From contig CAXXWB010000037.1 in NCBI GenBank assembly GCA_963677505.2, positions 62,001-126,000 of the forward strand: DNA of 64,000 bases. Direction: 5' to 3'. The notes below the pieces were generated by a model, which made no database searches, was not told where the DNA came from, and saw only the letters and a program-made list of their open reading frames with translations. This DNA is from JBGSUZ01 sp963677505 (lineage in GTDB: Bacteria > Bacillota > Clostridia > Peptostreptococcales > Acidaminobacteraceae). Positions 48,414 through 56,046 of the stretch are shown piece by piece. Each line of letters opens with the position of its first letter. Within the stretch, counting starts at the first letter, position 1. The translations under genes were made by a program, and so were the position numbers.

Positions 48414-48512
48414 ATGATCGAAAACAGTACATTATGCCCTTACGGAACAGAAGACGAAACACCAAAGGATGAGATTAACCTTTTAGGATGTGACATATAC
48501 GTTTTAAGATAA
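48414..48512 (+). CDS. 32-residue small protein, own transcription unit
   Basis: ATG to TAA encodes 32 residues beginning MIENSTLCPYGTEDE, acidic, with two cysteines (positions 8 and 26) and no membrane segment. GAGAGG lies about 12 bases upstream of the ATG, slightly far. A good promoter precedes it and a terminator follows, so a transcript of about 170 bases is expected. No family is recognised. It could be a regulatory or peptide-precursor gene, or the RNA may itself be the product. Confidence 0.5.
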   Translation: MIENSTLCPYGTEDETPKDEINLLGCDIYVLR

Positions 48513-48532
48513 TCTTATCAAAATTAAAAATA

Positions 48533-48566
48533 GAAAAGCCTCTGATAGAACTCGGAGGCTTTTTTA
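48533..48566 (+). terminator. terminator of the small gene
   Basis: AAAGCCTC pairs with GAGGCTTT around an 11-13 base loop, followed by T6. Confidence 0.85.
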
Positions 48567-48612
48567 TTGAAAAAAATGTGAAATTAATTATAAATTTTCT
48601 ACCCTAAATTTT

Positions 48613-49026
48613 CTACACAAGAATATATTGAATTTTAGCGTAGCAAGCAATTAACTGGGCATCGATACTCTCTAGCAAAATTTGGTCACTTGCCCAAAAA
48701 TGCAAATCTGATTCTTCATGAAGAGAATTATCGGCAGATTTTGCTTTTGAAAGGTCTACTGCGTAGAGATAGTATGTACTCGACGTCGTTCTATCTCCAG
48801 CGCAAACGCCAAGGCTGTTGATATTGATAGGATCTACTATATAACCAAATGATTTCTTGAGGGTATCCAAAATTTCAACTTCAAGATTTTCAAGTTCAAC
48901 TTGAATACAAATGCCACAGATATCTTTTCTTTGATCCCAAGCAGGAATCAAAGCCTTTTGTAGAAGATATTGAAGTTGATTCATTTTTTTTCGATATGGT
49001 AATAACAAAACGGTGACTTGATCCAT
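48613..49026 (-). CDS. Nudix-fold protein with degenerate Nudix box
   Basis: A 137-residue protein starting MDQVTVLLLPYRKK, preceded by GGAAGTGA on the minus strand. The spacing G-x5-E of a Nudix box is visible in GICIQVE, but the REUxEExGU part reads ILDTLKKSFGY, without the catalytic glutamates, so hydrolase activity is doubtful. It resembles Nudix proteins in the strand pattern VTVLLLP, GVCAGDRTTSSTYYLYAV and the C-terminal helix. It could sense a nucleotide rather than cleave it. It is transcribed opposite to its neighbours. Family placement is tentative. Confidence 0.55.
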   Translation of the reverse strand: MDQVTVLLLPYRKKMNQLQYLLQKALIPAWDQRKDICGICIQVELENLEVEILDTLKKSFGYIVDPININSLGVCAGDRTTSSTYYLYAVDLSKAKSADNSLHEESDLHFWASDQILLESIDAQLIACYAKIQYILV

Positions 49027-49235
49027 AAGGTCACTTCCTTTCCTATTTTTCCCTAAGGTTAATATATATATACCCAACAGAGTCTTAAACAACCTCAGTT
49101 TAGGTTAAATGGAAGATCTCAAGTACTATTTTACAAGTCAATAATTCATTTTAATATATTTCTCTGATACCGTTTTGAAACTCTTTAGTAATACAGCTTT
49201 AACCTTCCGTTAATAGATTTCTAATAATAAGGCAA

Positions 49236-49347
49236 TATAATGAACTTGTAAGTAAATGCTGATCCCACAATCAGTCATATATTTCCCCCTCTTAGGAAGC
49301 ACACTCCCCCTAAAGTTTTCACAGTGCTTCCATTTTATTTTTTTTGG
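49236..49347 (+). ncRNA. candidate C-rich small RNA
   Basis: A -10 (TATAAT, 49236-49241) with only a weak -35 is followed by a non-coding stretch ending in a strong terminator. Predicted RNA from about 49248: hairpin CTGAT/ATCAG at 49259-49274, single-stranded CCCCCT at 49285-49290, then stem GGAAGCAC (49295-49302) with GTGCTTCC (49324-49331) whose loop holds a second CCCCC run (49306-49310), then ATTTTATTTTTTTT. C-rich unpaired motifs that bind Shine-Dalgarno sequences are typical of Firmicutes regulatory RNAs such as RsaE and FsrA. Its expression is unproven. Confidence 0.45.
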
Positions 49348-49356
49348 TTAAACCCC

Positions 49357-49385
49357 TTGACGAACAGTAGTAAATCCACTATACT
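49357..49385 (+). promoter_or_regulatory. promoter of tRNA-Arg
   Basis: TTGACG at 49357-49362, a 17-base spacer and TATACT at 49380-49385, upstream of the isolated tRNA gene. Confidence 0.75.
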
Positions 49386-49430
49386 AATTCTTGTGTCACA
49401 GGGAAGTAAAATATACAATATACACCATAC

Positions 49431-49507
49431 GCGATCATAGCTCAGCTGGATAGAGTGTCTGACTACGAATCAGAAGGTCGGGGGTTCGAATCCCTCTGGT
49501 CGCACCA
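49431..49507 (+). tRNA. tRNA-Arg (anticodon ACG)
   Basis: A 77-base cloverleaf with CCA. The acceptor GCGATCA pairs with TGGTCGC, and the anticodon loop is CTACGAA. After A-to-I editing at position 34 it can read the CGC codon used as the probable specifier in the argS leader. It stands alone with its own promoter and terminator. Confidence 0.97.
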
Positions 49508-49526
49508 TCTTACAATCGCTTAAAAT

Positions 49527-49572
49527 GCTTGGTTTTAGTTCAATCTAAGGCTGAGTATTTTTTTTTTTGAAA
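49527..49572 (+). terminator. terminator after tRNA-Arg
   Basis: A 14-base stem with several G-T pairs (ATGCTTGGTTTTAG with CTAAGGCTGAGTAT) is followed by a long T-run. Confidence 0.8.
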
Positions 49573-49576
49573 AAAT

Positions 49577-49602
49577 AGCACAGGGAATTGCACAGGAATT
49601 TT
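49577..49602 (+). repeat. short tandem GCACAGG repeat downstream of tRNA-Arg
   Basis: GCACAGGGAATT is followed immediately by GCACAGGAATT. A related CACAGGGAA lies upstream of the tRNA near 49397. Such repeats beside a tRNA can be the remains of an integration site, but there is no integrase gene nearby. Confidence 0.4.
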
Positions 49603-49642
49603 TATTGGCAATTATAAATTAAACTTTAAAATACATTGAATC

Positions 49643-49715
49643 GATACAATTTGAGAAAAAATACCATGACAATCCGAAGTATTGTATCTATAATATGAAT
49701 TGTAAACGATACAAT
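49643..49715 (+). promoter_or_regulatory. pdxST promoter with repeated GATACAAT boxes
   Basis: The promoter is ATGACA at 49666-49671 with TATAAT at 49689-49694 (17-base spacer). Around it GATACAAT occurs at 49643-49650 and 49708-49715 and its reverse complement ATTGTATC at 49681-49688, overlapping the spacer. The boxes look like binding sites for a regulator; MocR-type PdxR regulators control pdxST in other Gram-positive bacteria, but none is encoded here. Confidence 0.6.
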
Positions 49716-49738
49716 AATTTACATAAGGAGTGTAATGT

Positions 49739-50617
49739 ATGCAAAAACAATATGATTTAAACATGAACCTCGCACAAATGTTAAAAGGTGGCGTTATTAT
49801 GGATGTTACGACGCCAGAAGAAGCTATCATCGCTGAACGTGCTGGAGCAGTTGCTGTTATGGCGCTTGAAAGAGTACCGTCTGACATTAGAAAAATGGGT
49901 GGGGTAGCTAGAATGTCTGACCCAAAAATGATTAAAGCGATTCAATCAGCTGTGAGTATTCCTGTTATGGCAAAAGTCAGAATTGGTCATTTTGTTGAGG
50001 CTCAGGTACTTCAGGCTCTAGACATAGATTTTATTGATGAGAGCGAAGTTTTAACGATGGCAGATGATCTTTATCATATTGAAAAGAGCAAGTTCAAAGC
50101 GCCTTTCGTATGTGGTGCGAGAAATTTAGGCGAAGCTCTTAGAAGAATTGGTGAAGGGGCTGCCATGATTCGTACTAAAGGGGAAGCCGGTACAGGAAAT
50201 GTGGTTGAGGCGGTTAAGCATATGAGAGCCATCAATGCAGAAATTCAACGTGCCGCTGGAACGCCAAAAGAGGGTTTAATGACTTTGGCGAAAGAGTTCG
50301 GGGTGCCTTACGACTTATTAGTTAAAACGGCAGAACTTAAAAGATTGCCAGTGGTTAACTTTGCAGCGGGTGGGATTGCAACGCCAGCAGATGCAGCACT
50401 TATGATGCAATTAGGTTGTGATGGCGTCTTTGTTGGATCGGGTATATTTAAGTCATCTAATCCAGAGTTAATGGCACATGCTATTGTAAAAGCAGTTGCT
50501 TGTTATGATCAACCTGAAATTGTTGCCCAAGTTTCTGAAGGTTTAGGAGAAGCTATGAAAGGCATCGCTATTGAACACATTGAAACCCATATGAGACTTG
50601 CTGAAAGAGGGTGCTAA
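49739..50617 (+). CDS. pdxS: pyridoxal 5'-phosphate synthase, synthase subunit
   Basis: PdxS builds PLP from ribose 5-phosphate, glyceraldehyde 3-phosphate and ammonia supplied by PdxT. The 292-residue barrel carries the lysine K79 in PVMAKVRIGHFVEAQ, GARNLGEALRRI, IRTKGEAGTGN and the phosphate-binding NFAAGGIATPADAALMM. The ATG follows AAGGAGTG. pdxT starts two bases after its stop. Confidence 0.98.
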   Translation: MQKQYDLNMNLAQMLKGGVIMDVTTPEEAIIAERAGAVAVMALERVPSDIRKMGGVARMSDPKMIKAIQSAVSIPVMAKVRIGHFVEAQVLQALDIDFIDESEVLTMADDLYHIEKSKFKAPFVCGARNLGEALRRIGEGAAMIRTKGEAGTGNVVEAVKHMRAINAEIQRAAGTPKEGLMTLAKEFGVPYDLLVKTAELKRLPVVNFAAGGIATPADAALMMQLGCDGVFVGSGIFKSSNPELMAHAIVKAVACYDQPEIVAQVSEGLGEAMKGIAIEHIETHMRLAERGC

Positions 50618-50618
50618 G

Positions 50619-51200
50619 GTGCTTCGGGTTGGCGTATTAGGTCTTCAGGGGGGCGTGGAAGAACATATAAGCGCCCTTAAAAGCTTGGAAAATGTTATGC
50701 CTGTATGGGTTCGTACTCGAGAAGATTTTGAAGGTATTGATGGCTTAATTTTACCTGGGGGCGAAAGTACAACATTGGGAAAGCTTTTACATCGCCTAGA
50801 TCTTATGGATTTTTTAAGAGATAAAATTGCCTCAGGTCTTCCTGTTTGGGGAACCTGTGCAGGTATGATTCTTCTAGCGGATCAAATTGAGGGACAAGAT
50901 GAAACACACCTTAAACTGCTCCATGTTAAAGTTTCCAGAAATGCTTTTGGCAGGCAGTTAGACAGTTTTGATAAACTGGATAATATACCTGCAGTTTCTG
51001 AGCAGCCAATTCGTATGAGATTCATTCGCGCGCCACGAATTATGGACTGGGACAAAGAAAAGGTAGAAGTGCTTTATAAAATAGATGAATTTCCTGTGGC
51101 AGTAAGACAAGGCAATATATTGGCTACTTCCTTTCATCCAGAATTGGTAGGTGAAAATCAGGTACATCAATACTTCGTCGATATGATATATAAAATTTAG
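50619..51200 (+). CDS. pdxT: pyridoxal 5'-phosphate synthase, glutaminase subunit
   Basis: A 193-residue class I glutaminase. It has GVLGLQGGVEEH, LPGGESTT, the nucleophile C80 in WGTCAGMILLA and the catalytic ATSFHPEL. The start is the GTG at 50619, just after pdxS and preceded by AGAGGG. It delivers ammonia to PdxS in a 12+12 complex. Confidence 0.97.
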   Translation: MLRVGVLGLQGGVEEHISALKSLENVMPVWVRTREDFEGIDGLILPGGESTTLGKLLHRLDLMDFLRDKIASGLPVWGTCAGMILLADQIEGQDETHLKLLHVKVSRNAFGRQLDSFDKLDNIPAVSEQPIRMRFIRAPRIMDWDKEKVEVLYKIDEFPVAVRQGNILATSFHPELVGENQVHQYFVDMIYKI

Positions 51201-51238
51201 TTAACTTTTCCCCAAATTAAATCCTGCATGATATGATA

Positions 51239-51296
51239 AAAGAGATTAGAAGGAATACAAAAGTTGTAATTCCTTTTGTCTCTTTTATTTTTTTGA
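51239..51296 (+). terminator. terminator after pdxT
   Basis: AAGGAAT pairs with AATTCCTT, with outer AAAGAGA/TCTCTTT pairing, followed by ATTTTTTT. Confidence 0.8.
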
Positions 51297-51313
51297 TTGT
51301 TGGAGGAGAAGGA

Positions 51314-51895
51314 ATGGAACGTTGTGCCTGGTGTATTGGAAATGAGCTTTATGAAAAGTATCACGACGAAGAATGGGGCAGACTTGTGACCGATGACCTT
51401 ATCCAATTTGAATTTATGGTTTTAGAATCGGCTCAGGCAGGACTCAATTGGCTGACAATTTTAAAGAAAAGAGAAAATTACAGAGAGGCCTACAATCAGT
51501 TTGACCCTAAAATTATAGTCAACTATGATGAGGTTAAAATCCAAGACTTAATGGGAAATGCGGGTATTGTTAGAAATAGAAAAAAAATTGAAGCTTCCAT
51601 TAAGAACGCCAAAGTCTTTATAGAAATTACTCAGGAATTTGGCTCTTTTGCCGCCTATTTGCTAGGTTTCTGCGGCGGTAAAGTAGTCGTCAATCATTGG
51701 GATACCCTTAAAGAAGTTCCTGCAACGACCCCCTTATCCGATGCCATCAGCAAGGATCTTAAAAAAAGGGGCTGTGGATTTATGGGTTCCACAATTGTAT
51801 ATGCACATTTACAAGCGACAGGCATAGTAATGGATCATGTGACGAATTGTCCTTGTTACCATGAAATTATAAAGGAAATGGAGGGTGTAATATGA
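51314..51895 (+). CDS. tag: DNA-3-methyladenine glycosylase I
   Basis: It removes 3-methyladenine from DNA. The 193-residue protein begins MERCAWCIGNELYEKYHDEEWG and ends with the zinc-binding HVTNCPCYHEI, and has the FEFMVLESAQAGLNWLTILKKRE segment. I start at ATG 51314 after GGAGGAGAAGG; a longer in-frame extension overlaps the terminator upstream. The stop overlaps the next start (ATGA). Confidence 0.95.
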   Translation: MERCAWCIGNELYEKYHDEEWGRLVTDDLIQFEFMVLESAQAGLNWLTILKKRENYREAYNQFDPKIIVNYDEVKIQDLMGNAGIVRNRKKIEASIKNAKVFIEITQEFGSFAAYLLGFCGGKVVVNHWDTLKEVPATTPLSDAISKDLKKRGCGFMGSTIVYAHLQATGIVMDHVTNCPCYHEIIKEMEGVI

Positions 51896-52998
51896 ATCAG
51901 GAAAGATTAATAAAACGTTTTATGGACTACGTTCAAATTGACAGCGAAACCCTTAACGAAGGTGCCTTTGATGATTACCTCTTTGAAGAACTGGAAAAAC
52001 TGGGTTTTCAGGTCGCTAAAGATGAGGCAGGCAAGGTCATTGGCTCAAATGGTTACAATATTTATGCTTATAAGTCAGGAACAATAGATGCTGAGTCTAT
52101 TGCATTTAGTTGTCATACGGACACGGTTAAACCTGGGATTGGAATTAAACCTATTCTCAAAGATGGTGTGATTCGAAGCAGCGGCGACACGATATTAGCA
52201 AGCGATGACAAAGCTGGCATTGCGGCTATTATGGAAACTGTGACGGAGCTTTATGAAAGTAAAGAGGCTCATAGACCTATAGAAATTATCTTCACTATTG
52301 CAGAAGAAGGTGGGTTGAGAGGGGCAAAAAATCTTGACTATAGCAAGATGCGTTCTAAAAAAGCAATTATTTTAGACAGCAGCGGAAATGTGGGCAGTAT
52401 CGTTGTTAAAGCACCTGCTCAAGACAAGATATTTGCTACATTCAATGGGAAGCCTGCTCATGCGGGAATTGAACCTGAAAAGGGAATCAGCGCCATTCAA
52501 GTGGCAGCTGCAGCAATTTCTAAAATGAAGCTGCTTAGAATCGACGAAGAAACAACGGCCAATATTGGAACTTTAATTGCTGAGTCGGCGACTAATATTG
52601 TTTGCCCTTCTGCTAAATTAATTGCAGAATCAAGAAGCTTAGACAATACAAAGCTTAAAAATCAAACAGACCATATGGTTGAGTGTATGAAAAAAGCAGC
52701 TGCAGATTTTGGGACGACAGTAGATGTCAATGTTGAGTCAATGTACAGCGCTTTTAGTATTCCTGAAGATGATGAATTTTTGCTAGAGGTCCGTCAGATA
52801 TTAGAATCCTGTCAGTTTAAAATCAAACTGGCTTCAACAGGCGGCGGTAGTGATGCTAACATCTTTAACCAAAGAGGGATTAAAGCTATTAATTTAGGGA
52901 CAGGAATGACGGGAGCCCATACCCTTGAAGAACATATTAGTGTGAAAGATTTGACTGATCTTTGTAAGGCAGTTAAAGCCATTGCTTGCCAGAAATAG
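51892..52998 (+). CDS. M20/M25 family metallopeptidase, PepT-like
   Basis: A 368-residue cytoplasmic zinc peptidase related to tripeptidase T. Metal ligands are visible in FSCHTDTVKPG, ILASDDKAGIAAI, TIAEEGGLRGAKNL and LDSSG, and near the end GAHTLEEHISV. The substrate is probably a small peptide or acyl-amino acid. It overlaps tag by four bases, so the two are co-translated although their functions are unrelated. Confidence 0.85.
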   Translation: MNQERLIKRFMDYVQIDSETLNEGAFDDYLFEELEKLGFQVAKDEAGKVIGSNGYNIYAYKSGTIDAESIAFSCHTDTVKPGIGIKPILKDGVIRSSGDTILASDDKAGIAAIMETVTELYESKEAHRPIEIIFTIAEEGGLRGAKNLDYSKMRSKKAIILDSSGNVGSIVVKAPAQDKIFATFNGKPAHAGIEPEKGISAIQVAAAAISKMKLLRIDEETTANIGTLIAESATNIVCPSAKLIAESRSLDNTKLKNQTDHMVECMKKAAADFGTTVDVNVESMYSAFSIPEDDEFLLEVRQILESCQFKIKLASTGGGSDANIFNQRGIKAINLGTGMTGAHTLEEHISVKDLTDLCKAVKAIACQK

Positions 52999-53010
52999 AA
53001 AGTTAAATGA

Positions 53011-53060
53011 AGGCGCTGTTACAAATCTAGAAATCTAGAGGCGTAACAGCTCCTTTTTTT
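53011..53060 (+). terminator. terminator after the PepT-like gene
   Basis: GGCGCTGTTAC pairs with GTAACAGCTCC around an AT-rich region, then T7. Confidence 0.88.
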
Positions 53061-53096
53061 AGAGTATTTAGGTGTCTTATTATCTGTGTCCGTTAT

Positions 53097-54413
53097 TTAG
53101 ATACCTTTCAATTCCTCTAAGACCTCTTTGCGCTCTTCTTCTGTGAGGAGAGATAAGGTATGTTCGATGAGAGTGCTTAAAATATGTTGCATGGCACTAA
53201 TTTCCTCAATAGGTGGTATAATCATTTGATGGTAGACCAACTGATCTCTGAAGGATTTTACCTTATTCAAGGATTCTTTTAAGTTTTTATCGTCCAAGTG
53301 GTTGGCAATCAAGTCATAGTCCAAATTCAGGCGGTCAACAGAGGCAGTTGGCAAATGACCATCTACATATTTTCTGAGTATGGTCTGATGATCAAACCAT
53401 GATTCTAAAAAAGTCACCAATTCCCGCTTAGTTTCAGGCTCTTCCAGTTCATCTGCGTAGGGATTCTTTTTACTGCCGTCAGTTTTTGCAGATATTAAAT
53501 GACCATAAAATTCAGGATGCTCTAATAATATCTCATCGAGTATGTGTTCAACGATGGTTTCTTTCTGGTAGTCGTATGAGAGAACTTCAAGATAAGGTTC
53601 CAACTTTTCAGTTGAGTTTAAATCTGCTAGGCTTAAGAATTTATGGAGTTGATCTACACGACCCATTACAATTTCATCTGTGTTGATACACTTCTGGCAT
53701 ATTCTGTCGAATAGGAATGAAGCTAATTCATAATGATTCTCAAAGGCTACAGACATTCGCTTGACACGGTCTTGTACTGCTTTTTGAAGGCGTTTAAGTG
53801 CAATCTCGCCAGAGAGAACTAGACCATTTAGTTCGTCCAATATTTCGTATTCATCGGTTGAAAGAGCACCGCTTAAAGGTTTGTATACAAGGTCGTGTTC
53901 CACTTCTGCCCATGCATGCATGAGAACAGATGCCACTTGAATTTCAATTAAGGCATTTGTGTATTTGTGGTCGTGTTCACTACAATTTTTGGGGTCCAAC
54001 ATTACCCTGTAGTGTGCGGCGTGATAACCAGAAAATCTTCGAGGGTAGCCAGACTCTGTCATGGGGTTATAATCGGCGAGGGGAAAGGTTTTAATCTGCT
54101 TAACTTGAAAATGACTTTTGATAAAGCGATCAATGGTTTCTAAATCTCCAGGGAAATAAAGTGCAATTCTTACGCCTGCCAAGTCCACTATGTCTTCGTA
54201 GATAGATTCAACACTAGTGTATTGGCGCCGACTTTGTCTCTTGTTAAGCTTTTCAGATAAACGATCGGGTCTTTTCACTCTATAAGTTACGATAGCTCTA
54301 AGTCCAGAGCGTTCCAAAAAGTTTTGGCAGCTGTCAGAGCAAATCTGGGCCGCTTTTTCGTAGTAGTCCACTTCTTTTAAATATTGATCTAAAAATCTTT
54401 TTTTTACGTTCAT
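53097..54413 (-). CDS. RelA/SpoT-domain protein (predicted (p)ppGpp synthetase)
   Basis: A 438-residue protein with a RelA/SpoT synthetase-type domain at about residues 40-215: VTYRVKRPDRLSEKLNKR, YEDIVDLAGVRIALYFPGD, the YHAAHYRV strand, and IEIQVASVLMHAWAEVEHDLVYK. There is no HD hydrolase, TGS or ACT domain. The remaining 220 residues are helical and unrecognised. The start at 54413 follows GGAGG; a TTG at 54425 lies within it. It resembles the large RelA/SpoT-domain proteins rather than the short RelQ/RelP synthetases. Synthetase activity is inferred. Confidence 0.85.
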   Translation of the reverse strand: MNVKKRFLDQYLKEVDYYEKAAQICSDSCQNFLERSGLRAIVTYRVKRPDRLSEKLNKRQSRRQYTSVESIYEDIVDLAGVRIALYFPGDLETIDRFIKSHFQVKQIKTFPLADYNPMTESGYPRRFSGYHAAHYRVMLDPKNCSEHDHKYTNALIEIQVASVLMHAWAEVEHDLVYKPLSGALSTDEYEILDELNGLVLSGEIALKRLQKAVQDRVKRMSVAFENHYELASFLFDRICQKCINTDEIVMGRVDQLHKFLSLADLNSTEKLEPYLEVLSYDYQKETIVEHILDEILLEHPEFYGHLISAKTDGSKKNPYADELEEPETKRELVTFLESWFDHQTILRKYVDGHLPTASVDRLNLDYDLIANHLDDKNLKESLNKVKSFRDQLVYHQMIIPPIEEISAMQHILSTLIEHTLSLLTEEERKEVLEELKGI

Positions 54414-54443
54414 TTTAACCTCCAAAAGTGCCGTCTTAATGAT

Positions 54444-54472
54444 ATCATATGAATTATAACTATTAAGGTCAA
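54444..54472 (-). promoter_or_regulatory. promoter of the RelA/SpoT-domain gene
   Basis: On the minus strand TTGACC (54472 to 54467) is followed after 17 bases by TATGAT (54449 to 54444). Confidence 0.65.
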
Positions 54473-54525
54473 ATTAAGTTTCACTTAAGCATATATGTGA
54501 CGGAGAAATATGGAGGAATTCAGGC

Positions 54526-54999
54526 ATGGATTTTTGTAAAAGCAGTATAAAACTGGCTAGAATTTTGAATCACAACGAGATTCAATGGGCCTTTGGGGGC
54601 TCGTGTTTACTATATTACATAGGGATTCCTTTAACACCTCGAGATTTGGATGTGGTTATTGCCAAAAAAGATATCGAGAAAGCTAGAATAGCTTTGATTC
54701 AGTCTGGAGCAGAACTAAAGGAAGAAAAACATAGTGATAATTCATTTATTACTGAGAAATTTTATACGTTTTTATGGGAGGATGTCGAAATTGATTTAAT
54801 GGCAGTGCCAGGCATTAGAAAGGGAGATAAGTTTTTTGTAATGCAATTTGATCAAAAGGGACCTTGGAAATGGGTTGAGGACCAAGGTGAAAAAATAGCT
54901 CTATGCGACCCTGAAGACTGGCTAGTTTATTATTCTTTAATGGAAAACCGTGAAACGAGAGTTAAGCAGTTAAGTGATTATCTTGAAAAAAGAATGTGA
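54526..54999 (+). CDS. nucleotidyltransferase-fold protein
   Basis: A 157-residue protein with the nucleotidyltransferase signature: WAFGGSCLLYYIGIPLTPRDLDVVI contains the G-S and D-x-D metal-binding elements, and VEIDLMAV may supply the third acidic residue. It resembles small aminoglycoside-type nucleotidyltransferases and the AbiEii/MNT group, but no toxin-antitoxin partner is adjacent. The substrate is unknown. It is divergent from the RelA/SpoT gene. Confidence 0.65.
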   Translation: MDFCKSSIKLARILNHNEIQWAFGGSCLLYYIGIPLTPRDLDVVIAKKDIEKARIALIQSGAELKEEKHSDNSFITEKFYTFLWEDVEIDLMAVPGIRKGDKFFVMQFDQKGPWKWVEDQGEKIALCDPEDWLVYYSLMENRETRVKQLSDYLEKRM

Positions 55000-55052
55000 T
55001 GAAGGAATTAGATTTTATTAACAAACAGATTTTTCAATTGGAAGCAAATCAA

Positions 55053-55076
55053 AAAGGGCTGTATAGAACAGCCCTT
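55053..55076 (-). terminator. terminator of the cold shock gene
   Basis: AAGGGCTGT pairs with ACAGCCCTT. Read on the minus strand it is followed by TTTTTGATTTG, so it serves the leftward cold shock gene. Confidence 0.75.
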
Positions 55077-55118
55077 CATCTGATAATGTCATTATTAAAA
55101 ATTTTGAAAACCTAGTGC

Positions 55119-55319
55119 CTATATTTTTGTTACATTTGAAGCTTGAGGACCTTTTTGACCATCAACTACTTGGAATTCAACGGCTTGTCCTTCCTCAAGT
55201 GTTTTAAAGCCATCACACTCTATTGCAGAGTAATGAACGAAAACGTCATTGCCGCCATCGACAGTGATAAAGCCAAAACCTTTTTCTGAGTTAAACCATT
55301 TTACTGTACCTTTTGTCAT
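55119..55319 (-). CDS. cold shock protein (CspA family)
   Basis: A 66-residue single-stranded nucleic-acid-binding protein. The RNP motifs are KGFGFITV and DVFVHYSAI, after MTKGTVKWFNSEKG. The start at 55319 follows GGAGG. It probably acts as an RNA chaperone. Its promoter gives a leader of only about 30 bases, so the long thermosensing leader of some cspA genes is absent. Confidence 0.95.
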   Translation of the reverse strand: MTKGTVKWFNSEKGFGFITVDGGNDVFVHYSAIECDGFKTLEEGQAVEFQVVDGQKGPQASNVTKI

Positions 55320-55355
55320 TTTAGCATCCTCCAAACAAATTATAATTACTATTCA

Positions 55356-55384
55356 ATTTTAGCAATCTTATGGATTAATGTCAA
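55356..55384 (-). promoter_or_regulatory. cold shock gene promoter
   Basis: On the minus strand a perfect TTGACA (55384 to 55379) is followed after 17 bases by TAAAAT (55361 to 55356). Confidence 0.75.
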
Positions 55385-55507
55385 GATAAGGGAGTTAAAT
55401 ATTTCAATAATTCACAGTATTCTGTCTATTTCATTTATGCTAAACTTCATATAAATAATGCCGATAAATTACATATACTTTGATTTTAATTCTCAATGAG
55501 GTAAATA

Positions 55508-56014
55508 ATGAAAATACTAGGAGATAGATTAGAATTAAGACCTTTAACCAGTCTACAACTACAAATGTATATTGAAAATCCAATAGAACTGTCTCGTATA
55601 CTGAAATTGGCAGTTGACTTGGTGGATCTCGATGAGCATATGAAAAAGGTTTATCATCTTAAGGCAAAAAGGATTGAAGAGACACCTTCTTCCTTGCTAT
55701 ACAATACATACTTCCTTATAATATTAAGAGAAGAACGCATAGCAATAGGCACTATAGGTTTAAAGGGCAGTCCCGATGAAGCCGGACTTGTAGAAGTAGG
55801 TTACGCGATTCATGAATCTTATAGAAACAAAGGGTATATGAAAGAAGCTCTTAGAGTTTATGTGGATTGGCTGATGAAAATAGCAGAAGTCAGTGGTGTC
55901 AACGCTTGTACAAGTAATATAAATGTAGCATCCCACAAGGTTTTGCAGGCTTCTGGGTTTGAGAGTATTTATAAAAATTGTGATATGATTGTTTGGAGAT
56001 TTACCAGTATTTAG
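55508..56014 (+). CDS. GNAT family N-acetyltransferase
   Basis: A 168-residue protein with the RimJ/RimL-type acetyl-CoA domain: IGTIGLKGSPDEAGLVEVGYAI, the pyrophosphate-binding HESYRNKGYMKEAL and the late SHKVLQASGF. The substrate is unknown. The ATG follows GAGGTAA and the gene ends 33 bases before the HD-GYP gene. Confidence 0.8.
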   Translation: MKILGDRLELRPLTSLQLQMYIENPIELSRILKLAVDLVDLDEHMKKVYHLKAKRIEETPSSLLYNTYFLIILREERIAIGTIGLKGSPDEAGLVEVGYAIHESYRNKGYMKEALRVYVDWLMKIAEVSGVNACTSNINVASHKVLQASGFESIYKNCDMIVWRFTSI

Positions 56015-56046
56015 AGTTGAAATAAGCTTGAAGGTCGAGGATAAAT

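Noticed and set aside
49612..49887. Leftward reading frame over the pdxS start
   Set aside because: It is the antisense of the pdxS promoter and coding region, with no ribosome site or known motifs.
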